From positions 94,854,233-94,918,232 of the forward strand of contig OY804588.1 of assembly GCA_963680875.1 (NCBI GenBank): a DNA stretch of 64,000 nt, in the 5' to 3' direction. The notes beneath the pieces are model-generated. The model was given only the letters and a program-made list of their open reading frames with translations. It was not told where the DNA came from and searched no databases. Shown piece after piece: positions 50,328-62,089 of the stretch (position 1 is the stretch's first letter; each line of letters opens with the position of its first letter). Position numbers and translations under genes: made by a program. The DNA is from Bathymodiolus brooksi (Eukaryota > Mollusca > Bivalvia > Mytilida > Modiolidae).

Positions 50328-51786
50328 TTGACTATGAGTGTAGCTGATGAAGGTTATTCTAATCTTTTGGCTATGAGTGTAGCTGATGAAGGTTATTCTA
50401 ATCTTTTGACTATGAGTGTAGCTGATGAAGGTTATTCTAATATTTTGACTATGAGTGTAGCTGATGAAGGTTATTCTAAGATTTTGAGTATGAGGGTAGC
50501 TGATGAAGGTTATTCTAATCTTTTGACTATGAGGGTAGCTGATGAAGGTTATTCTAATATTTTGACTATGAGTGTAGCTGATGAAGGTTATTCTAATCTT
50601 TTGACTATGAGTGTAGCTGATGAAGGTTATTCTAATATTTTGACTATGAGTGTAGCTGATGAAGGTTATTCTAATCTTTTGACTATGAGTGTAGCTGATG
50701 AAGGTTATTCTAATATTTTGACTATGAGTGTAGCTGATGAAGGTTATTCTAATCTTTTGACTATGAGTGTAGCTGATTAAAGTTATTCTAATATTTTGAC
50801 TATGAGTGTAGCTGATGAAGGTTATTCTAATCTTTTGACTATGAGTGTAGCTGATGAAGGTTATTCTAATATTTTGACTATGAGTGTAACTGATGAAGGT
50901 TATTCTAATATTTTGACTATGAGTGTAGCTGATGAAGGTTATTCTAATATTTTGACTATGAGTGTAGCTGATGAAGGTTATTCTAATCTTTTGACTATGA
51001 GTGTAGCTGATGAAGGTTATTCTAATCTTTTGACTATGAGTGTAGCTGATGAAGGTTATTCTAATCTTTTGACTATGAGTGTAGCTGATGAAGGTTATTC
51101 TAATCTTTTGACTATGAGTGTTGCCGATGAAGGTTATTCTAATATTTTGACTGAGTGTAGCTGATGGAGGTTATTCTAATATTTTGACTATGAGTGTAGC
51201 TGATGAAGGTTATTCTAATATTTTGACTATGAGTGTAGCTGATGAAGGTTATTCTAATATTTTGACTATGAGTGTAGCTGATGAAGGTTATTCTAATATT
51301 TTGACTATGAGTGTAGCTGATGAAGGTTATTCTAATCTTTTGACTATGAGTGTAGCTGATGAAGGTTATTCTAATATTTTGACTATGAGTGTAGCTGATG
51401 AAGGTTATTCTAATCTTTTGACTATGAGTGTAGCTGATGAAGGTTATTCTAATCTTTTGACTATGAGTGTAGCTGATGAAGTTTATTCTAATATTTTGAC
51501 TTTGAGTGTAGCTGATGGAGGTTATTCTAATCTTTTGACTATGAGTGTAGCTGATGAAGGTTATTCTAATCTTTTGACTATGAGTGTAGCTGATGAAGGT
51601 TATTCTAACATTTTGACTCTGAGTGTAGCTGATGAAGGTTATTCTAATCTCTTGACTATGAGTGTAGGTGATGAAGGTTATTCTAATATTTTGACTATGA
51701 GTGTAGCTGATGAAGGTTATTCTAATCTCTTGACTATGAGTGTAGCTGATGAAGGTTATTCTAATATTTTGACTGAGTGTAGCTGA
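50328..51786 (+). repeat. Core segment, return to the 9,905-bp register
   Basis: Its first part matches 47257 onward at +3,071. From about 50796 it also matches 40891 onward at +9,905, as expected if one segment was inserted by tandem duplication between the two 9,905-bp copies. Confidence 0.8.
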
Positions 51787-52525
51787 TGAAGGTTATTCTA
51801 ATATTTTGACTATGAGTGTAGCTGATGAATGTTATTCTAATCTTTTGACTGAGTGTAGCTGATGAAGGTTATTCTAATCTTTTGACTATGAGTGTACCTG
51901 ATGAAGGTTATTGTAATCTTTTGACTATGAGTGTAGCTGATGAAGGTTATTCTAATCTTTTGACTATGAGTGTAGCTGATGAAGATTATTCTAAACTTTT
52001 GACTATGAATTTAGCTGATGAAGGTTATTCTAATCGTTTGACTGAGTGTAGCTGATGAAGGTTATTCTAATCTCTTGACTATGAGTGTAGCTGATGAACA
52101 TTATTCTAATATTTTGACTATGAGTGTAGCTGATGAAGGTTATTCCAATCTTTTGACTATGAGTGTAGCTGATGAATGTTATTCTAATCTTTTGACTGAG
52201 TGTAGCTGATGAAGGTTATTCCAATCTTTTGACTATGAGTGTAGCTGATGAAGGTCATTCCAATCTTTTGACTTTGAGTGTAGCTGATGAAGGTTATTCT
52301 AATCGTTTGACTATGAGTGTCCCTGATGGAGGTTATTCTAATCTCTTGACTATGAGTGTAGCTGATGAAGGTTATTCTAATATTTTGACTATGAGTGTAG
52401 CTGATGAAGGTTATTCTAATCTCTTGACTATGAGTGTAGCTGATGAACATTATTCTAATATTTTGATTATGAGTGTAGCTGATGAAGGTTATTCTAATCT
52501 TTTGACTATGAGTGTAGCTGATTAA
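51787..52525 (+). repeat. Variant module M, copy 9 (739 bp)
   Basis: Deleted form matching copy 5 at exactly +9,905. Confidence 0.86.
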
Positions 52526-54543
52526 AGTTATTCTAATATTTTGACTATGAGTGTAGCTGATGAAGGTTATTCTAATCTTTTGACTATGAGTGTAGCTGAT
52601 GAAGGTTATTCTAATATTTTGACTATGAGTGTAGCTGATGAAGGTTATTCTAAGATTTTGACTATGAGGGTAGCTGATGAAGGTTATTCTAATCTTTTGA
52701 CTATGAGGGTAGCTGATGAAGGTTATTCTAATATTTTGACTATGAGTGTAGCTGATGAAGGTTATTCTAATCTTTTGACTATGAGTGTAGCTGATGAAGG
52801 TTATTCTAATATTTTGACTATGAGTGTAGCTGATGAAGGTTATTCTAATCTTTTGACTATGAGTGTAGCTGATGAAGGTTATTCTAATATTTTGACTATG
52901 AGTGTAGCTGATGAAGGTTATTCTAATCTTTTGACTATGAGTGTAGCTGATTAAAGTTATTCTAATATTTTGACTATGAGTGTAGCTGATGAAGGTTATT
53001 CTAATATTTTGACTATGAGTGTAACTGATGAAGGTTATTCTAATATTTTGACTATGAGGGTAGCTGATGAAGGTTATTCTAATATTTTGACTATGAGTGT
53101 AGCTGATGAAGGTTATTCTAATCTTTTGACTATGAGTGTAGCTGATGAAGGTTATTCTAATCTTTTGACTATGAGTGTAGCTGATGAAGGTTATTCTAAT
53201 ATTTTGACTATGAGTGTAACTGATGAAGGTTATTCTAATATTTTGACTATGAGTGTAGCTGATGAAGGTTATTCTAATATTTTGACTATGAGTGTAGCTG
53301 ATGAAGGTTATTCTAATCTTTTGACTATGAGTGTAGCTGATGAAGGTTATTCTAATCTTTTGACTATGAGTGTAGCTGATGAAGGTTATTCTAATCTTTT
53401 GACTATGAGTGTAACTGATGAAGGTTATTCTAATCTTTTGACTATGATTGTTGCCGATGAAGGTTATTCTAATATTTTGACTGAGTGTAGCTGATGGAGG
53501 TTATTCTAATATTTTGACTATGAGTGTAGCTGATGAAGGTTATTCTAATCTTTTGACTATGAGTGTAGCTGATGAAGGTTATTCTAATATTTTGACTATG
53601 AGTGTAGCTGATGAAGGTTATTCTAATATTTTGACTATGAGTGTAGCTGATGAAGGTTATTCTAATCTTTTGACTATGAGTGTAGCTGATGAAGGTTATT
53701 CTAATATTTTGACTATGAGTGTAGCTGATGGAGGTTATTCTAATCTTTTGACTATGAGTGTAGCTGATGAAGGTTATTCTAATCTTTTGACTATGAGTGT
53801 AGCTGATGAAGTTTATTCTAATATTTTGACTTTGAGTGTAGCTGATGGAGGTTATTCTAATCTTTTGACTATGAGTGTAGCTGATGAAGGTTATTCTAAT
53901 CTTTTGACTATGAGTGTAGCTGATGAAGGTTATTCTAACATTTTGACTCTGAGTGTAGCTGATGAAGGTTATTCTAATCTCTTGACTATGAGTGTAGGTG
54001 ATGAAGGTTATTCTAATATTTTGACTATGAGTGTAGCTGATGAAGGTTATTCTAATCTCTTGACTATGAGTGTAGCTGATGAAGGTTATTCTAATATTTT
54101 GACTGAGTGTAGCTGATGAAGGTTATTCTAATATTTTGACTCTGAGTGTAGCTGATGAATGTTATTCTAATATTTTGACTATGAGTGTAGCTGATGAAGG
54201 TTATTCTAATCTTTTGACTATGAGTGTAGCTGATGAAGTTTATTCTAATATTTTGACTTTGAGTGTAGCTGATGGAGGTTATTCTAATCTTTTGACTATG
54301 AGTGTAGCTGATGAAGGTTATTCTAATCTTTTGACTATGAGTGTAGCTGATGAAGGTTATTCTAACATTTTGACTCTGAGTGTAGCTGATGAAGGTTATT
54401 CTAATCTCTTGACTATGAGTGTAGGTGATGAAGGTTATTCTAATATTTTGACTATGAGTGTAGCTGATGAAGGTTATTCTAATCTCTTGACTATGAGTGT
54501 AGCTGATGAAGGTTATTCTAATATTTTGACTGAGTGTAGCTGA
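52526..54543 (+). repeat. Core segment, copy of 42621-44638
   Basis: Markers match at +9,905. The short block at 54136-54543 differs from its partner at 44231-44638 by ATTTTG for CTTTTG in the first unit and by a GAAGTTTATT unit, so one of the two changed after the copy was made. Confidence 0.84.
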
Positions 54544-55282
54544 TGAAGGTTATTCTAATATTTTGACTATGAGTGTAGCTGATGAATGTTATTCTAATCT
54601 TTTGACTGAGTGTAGCTGATGAAGGTTATTCTAATCTTTTGACTATGAGTGTACCTGATGAAGGTTATTGTAATCTTTTGACTATGAGTGTAGCTGATGA
54701 AGGTTATTCTAATCTTTTGACTATGAGTGTAGCTGATGAAGATTATTCTAAACTTTTGACTATGAATTTAGCTGATGAAGGTTATTCTAATCGTTTGACT
54801 GAGTGTAGCTGATGAAGGTTATTCTAATCTCTTGACTATGAGTGTAGCTGATGAACATTATTCTAATATTTTGACTATGAGTGTAGCTGATGAAGGTTAT
54901 TCCAATCTTTTGACTATGAGTGTAGCTGATGAATGTTATTCTAATCTTTTGACTGAGTGTAGCTGATGAAGGTTATTCCAATCTTTTGACTATGAGTGTA
55001 GCTGATGAAGGTCATTCCAATCTTTTGACTTTGAGTGTAGCTGATGAAGGTTATTCTAATCGTTTGACTATGAGTGTCCCTGATGGAGGTTATTCTAATC
55101 TCTTGACTATGAGTGTAGCTGATGAAGGTTATTCTAATATTTTGACTATGAGTGTAGCTGATGAAGGTTATTCTAATCTCTTGACTATGAGTGTAGCTGA
55201 TGAACATTATTCTAATATTTTGATTATGAGTGTAGCTGATGAAGGTTATTCTAATCTTTTGACTATGAGTGTAGCTGATTAA
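54544..55282 (+). repeat. Variant module M, copy 10 (739 bp)
   Basis: Deleted form, +9,905 from copy 6. Confidence 0.86.
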
Positions 55283-56873
55283 AGTTATTCTAATATTTTG
55301 ACTATGAGTGTAGCTGATGAAGGTTATTCTAATCTTTTGACTATGAGTGTAGCTGATGAAGGTTATTCTAATATTTTGACTATGAGTGTAGCTGATGAAG
55401 GTTATTCTAAGATTTTGACTATGAGGGTAGCTGATGAAGGTTATTCTAATCTTTTGACTATGAGGGTAGCTGATGAAGGTTATTCTAATATTTTGACTAT
55501 GAGTGTAGCTGATGAAGGTTATTCTAATCTTTTGACTATGAGTGTAGCTGATGAAGGTTATTCTAATATTTTGACTATGAGTGTAGCTGATGAAGGTTAT
55601 TCTAATCTTTTGACTATGAGTGTAGCTGATGAAGGTTATTCTAATATTTTGACTATGAGTGTAGCTGATGAAGGTTATTCTAATCTTTTGACTATGAGTG
55701 TAGCTGATTAAAGTTATTCTAATATTTTGACTATGAGTGTAGCTGATGAAGGTTATTCTAATATTTTGACTATGAGTGTAACTGATGAAGGTTATTCTAA
55801 TATTTTGACTATGAGGGTAGCTGATGAAGGTTATTCTAATATTTTGACTATGAGTGTAGCTGATGAAGGTTATTCTAATCTTTTGACTATGAGTGTAGCT
55901 GATGAAGGTTATTCTAATCTTTTGACTATGAGTGTAGCTGATGAAGGTTATTCTAATATTTTGACTATGAGTGTAACTGATGAAGGTTATTCTAATATTT
56001 TGACTATGAGTGTAGCTGATGAAGGTTATTCTAATATTTTGACTATGAGTGTAGCTGATGAAGGTTATTCTAATCTTTTGACTATGAGTGTAGCTGATGA
56101 AGGTTATTCTAATCTTTTGACTATGAGTGTAGCTGATGAAGGTTATTCTAATCTTTTGACTATGAGTGTAACTGATGAAGGTTATTCTAATCTTTTGACT
56201 ATGATTGTTGCCGATGAAGGTTATTCTAATATTTTGACTGAGTGTAGCTGATGGAGGTTATTCTAATATTTTGACTATGAGTGTAGCTGATGAAGGTTAT
56301 TCTAATCTTTTGACTATGAGTGTAGCTGATGAAGGTTATTCTAATATTTTGACTATGAGTGTAGCTGATGAAGGTTATTCTAATATTTTGACTATGAGTG
56401 TAGCTGATGAAGGTTATTCTAATCTTTTGACTATGAGTGTAGCTGATGAAGGTTATTCTAATATTTTGACTATGAGTGTAGCTGATGGAGGTTATTCTAA
56501 TCTTTTGACTATGAGTGTAGCTGATGAAGGTTATTCTAATCTTTTGACTATGAGTGTAGCTGATGAAGTTTATTCTAATATTTTGACTTTGAGTGTAGCT
56601 GATGGAGGTTATTCTAATCTTTTGACTATGAGTGTAGCTGATGAAGGTTATTCTAATCTTTTGACTATGAGTGTAGCTGATGAAGGTTATTCTAACATTT
56701 TGACTCTGAGTGTAGCTGATGAAGGTTATTCTAATCTCTTGACTATGAGTGTAGGTGATGAAGGTTATTCTAATATTTTGACTATGAGTGTAGCTGATGA
56801 AGGTTATTCTAATCTCTTGACTATGAGTGTAGCTGATGAAGGTTATTCTAATATTTTGACTGAGTGTAGCTGA
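55283..56873 (+). repeat. Core segment, last one with GATTAAAG units
   Basis: It matches 45378-46968 at +9,905 but has GACTATG where the partner has GTCTATG, and GATGAAGG where the partner has GATTAAGG. The last GATTAAAG unit of the window ends at 55711. Confidence 0.84.
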
Positions 56874-58262
56874 TGAAGGTTATTCTAATATTTTGACTAT
56901 GAGTGTAGCTGATGAATGTTATTCTAATCTTTTGACTGAGTGTAGCTGATGAAGGTTATTCTAATCTTTTGACTATGAGTGTACCTGATGAAGGTTATTG
57001 TAATCTTTTGACTATGAGTGTAGCTGATGAAGGTTATTCTAATCTTTTGACTATGAGTGTAGCTGATGAAGATTATTCTAAACTTTTGACTATGAATTTA
57101 GCTGATGAAGGTTATTCTAATCGTTTGACTGAGTGTAGCTGATGAAGGTTATTCTAATCGTTTGACTATGAGTGTAGCTGATGAAGGTTATTCTAATCTT
57201 TTGGCTATGAGTGTAGCTGATGAAGGTTATTGTAATCTTTTGACTATGAGTGTAGCTGATGAAGGTTATTCTAATCTCTTGACTATGAGTGTAGCTGATG
57301 AAGGTTATTCTAATATTTTGACTGAGTGTACCTGATGAAGGTTATTCTAATCTCTTTACTATGAGTGTAGCTGATGAAGGTTATTCTAATATTTTGACTA
57401 TGAGTGTACCTGATGAAGGTTATTCTAATCTCTTGACTATGAGTGTAGCTGATGAAGGTTATTGTAATATTTTGACTATGAGTGTAGCTGATGAAGGTTA
57501 TTCTAATCTCTTGACTATGAGTGTAGCTGATGAACATTATTCTAATATTTTGACTATGAGTGTAGCTGATGAAGGTTATTCCAATCTTTTGACTATGAGT
57601 GTAGCTGATGAATGTTATTCTAATCTTTTGACTGAGTGTAGCTGATGAAGGTTATTCCAATCTTTTGACTATGAGTGTAGCTGATGAAGGTCATTCCAAT
57701 CTTTTGACTTTGAGTGTAGCTGATGAAGGTTATTCTAATCGTTTGACTATGTGTGTCCCTGATGGAGGTTATTCTAATCTCTTAACTATGAGTGTAGCTG
57801 ATGAAGGTTATTCTAATATTTTGACTATGAGTGTAGCTGATGAAGGTTATTCTAATCTCTTGACTATGAGTGTAGCTGATGAACATTATTCTAATATTTT
57901 GATTATGAGTGTAGCTGATGAAAGTTATTCTAATCTTTTGACTATGAGTGTAGCTGATGAATGTTATTCTAATCTTTTGACTGAGTGTAGCTGATGAAGG
58001 TTATTCCAATCTTTTGACTATGAGTGTAGCTGATGAAGGTTATTCCAATCTTTTGACTTTGAGTGTAGCTGATGAAGGTTATTCTAATCGTTTGACTGAG
58101 TGTAGCTGATGAAGGTTATTCTAATGTTTTGACTATGAGTGTAGCTGATGAAGGTTATTCTAATCTTTTGACTATGAGTGTAGCTGATGAAGGTTATTCT
58201 AATCATTTGACTATGAGTGTTGCTGATGAAGGTTATTCTAATATTTTGACTGAGTGTAGCTG
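56874..58262 (+). repeat. Variant module M, copy 11 (long form) and transition to distal zone
   Basis: M begins as usual, includes the CTTTTGGCT type seen in the short forms, and then also the CTCTTTACT and GAACATTATT parts missing from the deleted copies. New variants are ATGTGTGTCCC near 57750 and CTCTTAACT near 57783. These two recur at +4,306 (near 62056 and 62089). The tail holds mixed 37/39-bp units. Confidence 0.82.
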
Positions 58263-59214
58263 ATGGAGGTTATTCTAATATGTTGACTATGAGTGTAGCT
58301 GATGAAGGTTATTCTAATCTTTTGACTATGAGTGTAGCTGATGAAGGTTATTCTAATATTTTGACTATGAGTGTAGCTGATGAATGTTATTCTAATATTT
58401 TGACTATGAGTGTAGCTGATGAAGGTTATTCTAATCTTTTGACTATGAGTGTAGCTGATGAAGGTTATTCTAATATTTTGACTATGAGTGTAGCTGATGA
58501 AGGTTATTCTAATCTTTTGACTATGAGTGTAGCTGATGAAGGTTATTCTAATCTTTTGACTATGAGTGTAGCTGATGAAGTTTATTCTAATATTTTGACT
58601 TTGAGTGTAGCTGATGGAGGTTATTCTAATCTTTTGACTATGAGTGTAGCTGATGAAGGTTATTCTAATCTTTTGACTATGAGTGTAGCTGATGAAGGTT
58701 ATTCTAACATTTTGACTATGAGTGTAGCTGATGAAGGTTATTCTAATCTCTTGACTATGAGTGTAGCTGATGAAGGTTAATCTAATATTTTGACTGAGCG
58801 TAGCTGATGAAGGTTATTCTAATATTTTGACTATGAGTGTAGCTGATGAATGTTATTCTAATCTTTTGACTGAGTGTAGCTGATGAAGGTTATTCTAATC
58901 TTTTGATTATGAGTGTAGCTGATGAAGGTTATTCTAATCGTTTGACTATGAGTGTAGCTGATGAAGGTTATTCTAATCTTTTGGCTATGAGTGTAGCTGA
59001 TGAAGGTTATTGTAATCTTTTGACTATGAGTGTAGCTGATGAAGGTTATTCTAATCTCTTGACTATGAGTGTAGCTGATGAAGGTTATTCTAATATTTTG
59101 ACTGAGTGTACCTGATGAAGGTTATTCTAATCTCTTGACTATGAGTGTAGCTGATGAAGGTTATTCTAATATTTTGACTATGAGTGTATCTGATGAAGGT
59201 TATTCTAATCTCTT
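58263..59214 (+). repeat. Core-like fragment in the distal zone
   Basis: GAAGTTTATT, GACTTTGAG and AACATTTTG units recall the core repeat, but GACTCTGAG is replaced by GACTATGAG. A GGTTAATCT unit near 58778 and a GAGCGTAGC unit near 58796 are private. CTTTTGGCT and TATTGTAAT units follow. Confidence 0.8.
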
Positions 59215-62089
59215 GACTATGAGTGTAGCTGATGAAGGTTATTCTAATATTTTGACTATGAGTGTAGCTGATGAAGGTTATTCTAATCTCTTGACTACGA
59301 GTGTAGCTGATGAACATTATTCTAATATTTTGACTATGAGTGTAGCTGATGAAGGTTATTCTAATCTTTTGACTATGAGTGTAGCTGATGAATGTTATTC
59401 TAATCTTTTGACTGAGTGTAGCTGATGAAGGTTATTCCAATCTTTTGACTATGAGTGTAGCTGATGAAGGTTATTCCAATCTTTTGACTTTGAGTGTAGC
59501 TGATGAAGGTTATTCTAATCGTTTGACTATGAGTGTACCTGATGAAGGTTATTCTAATCTCTTGACTATGAGTGTAGCTGATGAAGGTTATTCTAATATT
59601 TTGACTATGAGTGTAGCTGATGAAGGTTATTCTAATCTCTTGACTATGAGTGTAGCTGATGAACATTATTCTAATATTTTGACTATGAGTGTAGCTGATG
59701 AAGGTTATTCTAATCTTTTGACTATGAGTGTAGCTGATGAATGTTATTCTAATCTTTTGACTGAGTGTAGCTGATGAAGGTTATTCCAATCTTTTGACTA
59801 TGAATGTAGCTGATGAAGGTTATTCCAATCTTTTGACTTTGAGTGTAGCTGATGAAGGTTATTCTAATCGTTTGACTGAGTGTAGCTGATGAAGATTATT
59901 CTAATCTTTTAACTATGAGTGTACCTGATGAAGGTTATTCTAATCGTTTGACTATGAGTGTAGCTGATGAAGGTTATTCTAATCTTTTGACTATGAGTGT
60001 AGCTGATGAAGGTTATTCTAATATTTTGACTATGAGTGTAGCTGATGAAGGTTATTCTAATCTTTTGATTATGAGTGTAGCTGATGAAGGTTATTCTAAT
60101 CTTTTGACTATGAGTGTAGCTGATGAAGGTTATTCAAATATTTTGACTATGAGTGTAGCTGATGAAGGTTATTCTAATCTTTTGACTATGTGTGTAGCTG
60201 ATGAAGGTTATTCTAACATTTTGACTATGAGTGTAGCTGATGAAGGTTATTCTAATCTCTTGACTATGAGTGTAGCTGATGAAGGTTATTCTAATATTTT
60301 GACTGAGTGTAGCTGATGAAGGTTATTCTAATCTTTTGACTATGAGTGTAGCTGATGAAGGTTATTCTAATATTTTGAATATGAGTGTAGCTGATGAAGG
60401 TTATTCTAATCTTTTGACTATGAGTGTAGCTGATGAAGGTTATTCTAATATTTTGACTATGAGTGTAGCTGATGAATGTTATTCTAATATTTTGACTATG
60501 AGTGTAGCTGATGAAGGTTACTCTAATCTTTTGACTATGAGTGTAGCTGATGAAGGTTATTCTAATATTTTGACTATGAGTGTAGCTGATGAAGGTTATT
60601 CTAATATTTTGACTATGAGTGTAGCTGATGAAGGTTATTCTAATATTTTGACTATGAGTGTAGCTGAAGAAGGTTATTCTAATATTTTGACTATGAGTGT
60701 AGCTGATGAAGGTTATTCTAATGTTTTGACTATGAGTGTAGCTGATGAAGGTTATTCTAATGTTTTGACTATGAGTGTAGCTGATGAAGGTTATTGTAAT
60801 ATTTTGACTATGAGTGTAGCTGATGAAGGTTATTCTAATCTCTTGAGTATGAGTGTAGCTGATGAAGGTTATTCTAATCTTTTGACTATGAGTGTAGCTG
60901 ATGAAGGTTATTCTAAGATTTTGACTATGAGTGTAGCTGATGAAGGTTATTCTAATCTTTTGACTATGAGTGTAGCTGATGAAGGTTATTCTAATCTTTT
61001 GACTATGAGTGTAGCTGATGAAGGTTATTGTAATATTTTGACTATGAGTGTAGCTGGTGAAGGTTATTCTAATATTTTGACTATGAGTGTAGCTGAAGAA
61101 GGTTATTCTAATCTCTTGCCTATGAGTGTAGCTGATGAAGGTTATTGTAATATTTGACTATGAGTGTAGCTGATGAAGGTTATTCTAATATTTTGACTAT
61201 GAGTGTAGCTGATGAAGGTTATTCTAATCTCTTGACTATGAGTGTAGCTGATGAAGGTTATTGTAATATTTTGACTATGAGTGTAGCTGATGAAGGTTAT
61301 TCTAATATTTTGACTATGAGTGTTGCTGATGAAGGTTATTCTAATCTTTTGACTATGAGTGTAGCTGATGAAGGTTATTGTAATATTTTGACTATGAGTG
61401 TACCTGATGAAGGTTATTATAATATTTTGACTATGAGTGTAGCTGATGAAGGTTATTCTAATCTTTTGACTATGAGTGTAGCTGATGAAGGTTATTCTAA
61501 TCTTTTGACTATGAGTGTAGCTGATGAAGGTTATTGTAATATTTTGACTATGAGTGTAGCTGATGAAGGTTATTGTAATATTTTGACTATGAGTGTAGCT
61601 GATGAAGGTTATTGTAATATTTTGACTATGGGTGTAGCTGATGAAGGTTATTCGAATCTTTTGACTATGAGTGTAGCTGATGAAGGTTATTCTAATCTTT
61701 TGACTATGAGTGTACCTGATGAAGGTTATTCTAATCTCTTGACTATGAGTGTAGCTGATGAAGGTTATTGTAATATTTTGACTATGAGTGTAGCTGATGA
61801 AGGTTATTCTAATCTCTTGACTATGAGTGTAGCTGATGAACATTATTCTAATATTTTGACTATGAGTGTAGCTGATGAAGGTTATTCCAATCTTTTGACT
61901 ATGAGTGTAGCTGATGAATGTTATTCTAATCTTTTGACTGAGTGTAGCTGATGAAGGTTATTCCAATCTTTTGACTATGAGTGTAGCTGATGAAGGTCAT
62001 TCCAATCTTTTGACTTTGAGTGTAGCTGATGAAGGTTATTCTAATCGTTTGACTATGTGTGTCCCTGATGGAGGTTATTCTAATCTCTT
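59215..62089 (+). repeat. Distal higher-order repeat, copy 1 (2,875 bp)
   Basis: Markers are CTACGAGTG with GAACATTATT (59286), ATGAATGTAGC, CTTTTAACT, TATTCAAAT, ATGTGTGTAGC, GCTGAAGAAGG, paired AATGTTTTG units, CTTGAGTATG, GCTGGTGAAGG and CTTGCCTATG. All recur at +2,875 as far as the window allows. Units reading TATTGTAAT are unusually common at 60.8-61.8 kb. Confidence 0.87.
61122..61159 (+). repeat. Unique 38-bp monomer (1-bp deletion)
   Basis: The unit reads AATATTTGACT instead of AATATTTTGACT, a loss of one T, so the register of neighbouring 39-bp units shifts by one base. I found no other single-base length change in the array. Its counterpart in the next copy lies beyond the window. 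Confidence 0.75.

Noticed and set aside
61142..61843. A 233-codon antisense open stretch as a gene
   Set aside because: It is the reverse complement of the same register, made of FISYTHSQ-type repeats. Its start arises from a TTATTGTAAT/GAACAT variant context rather than any promoter or start signal.
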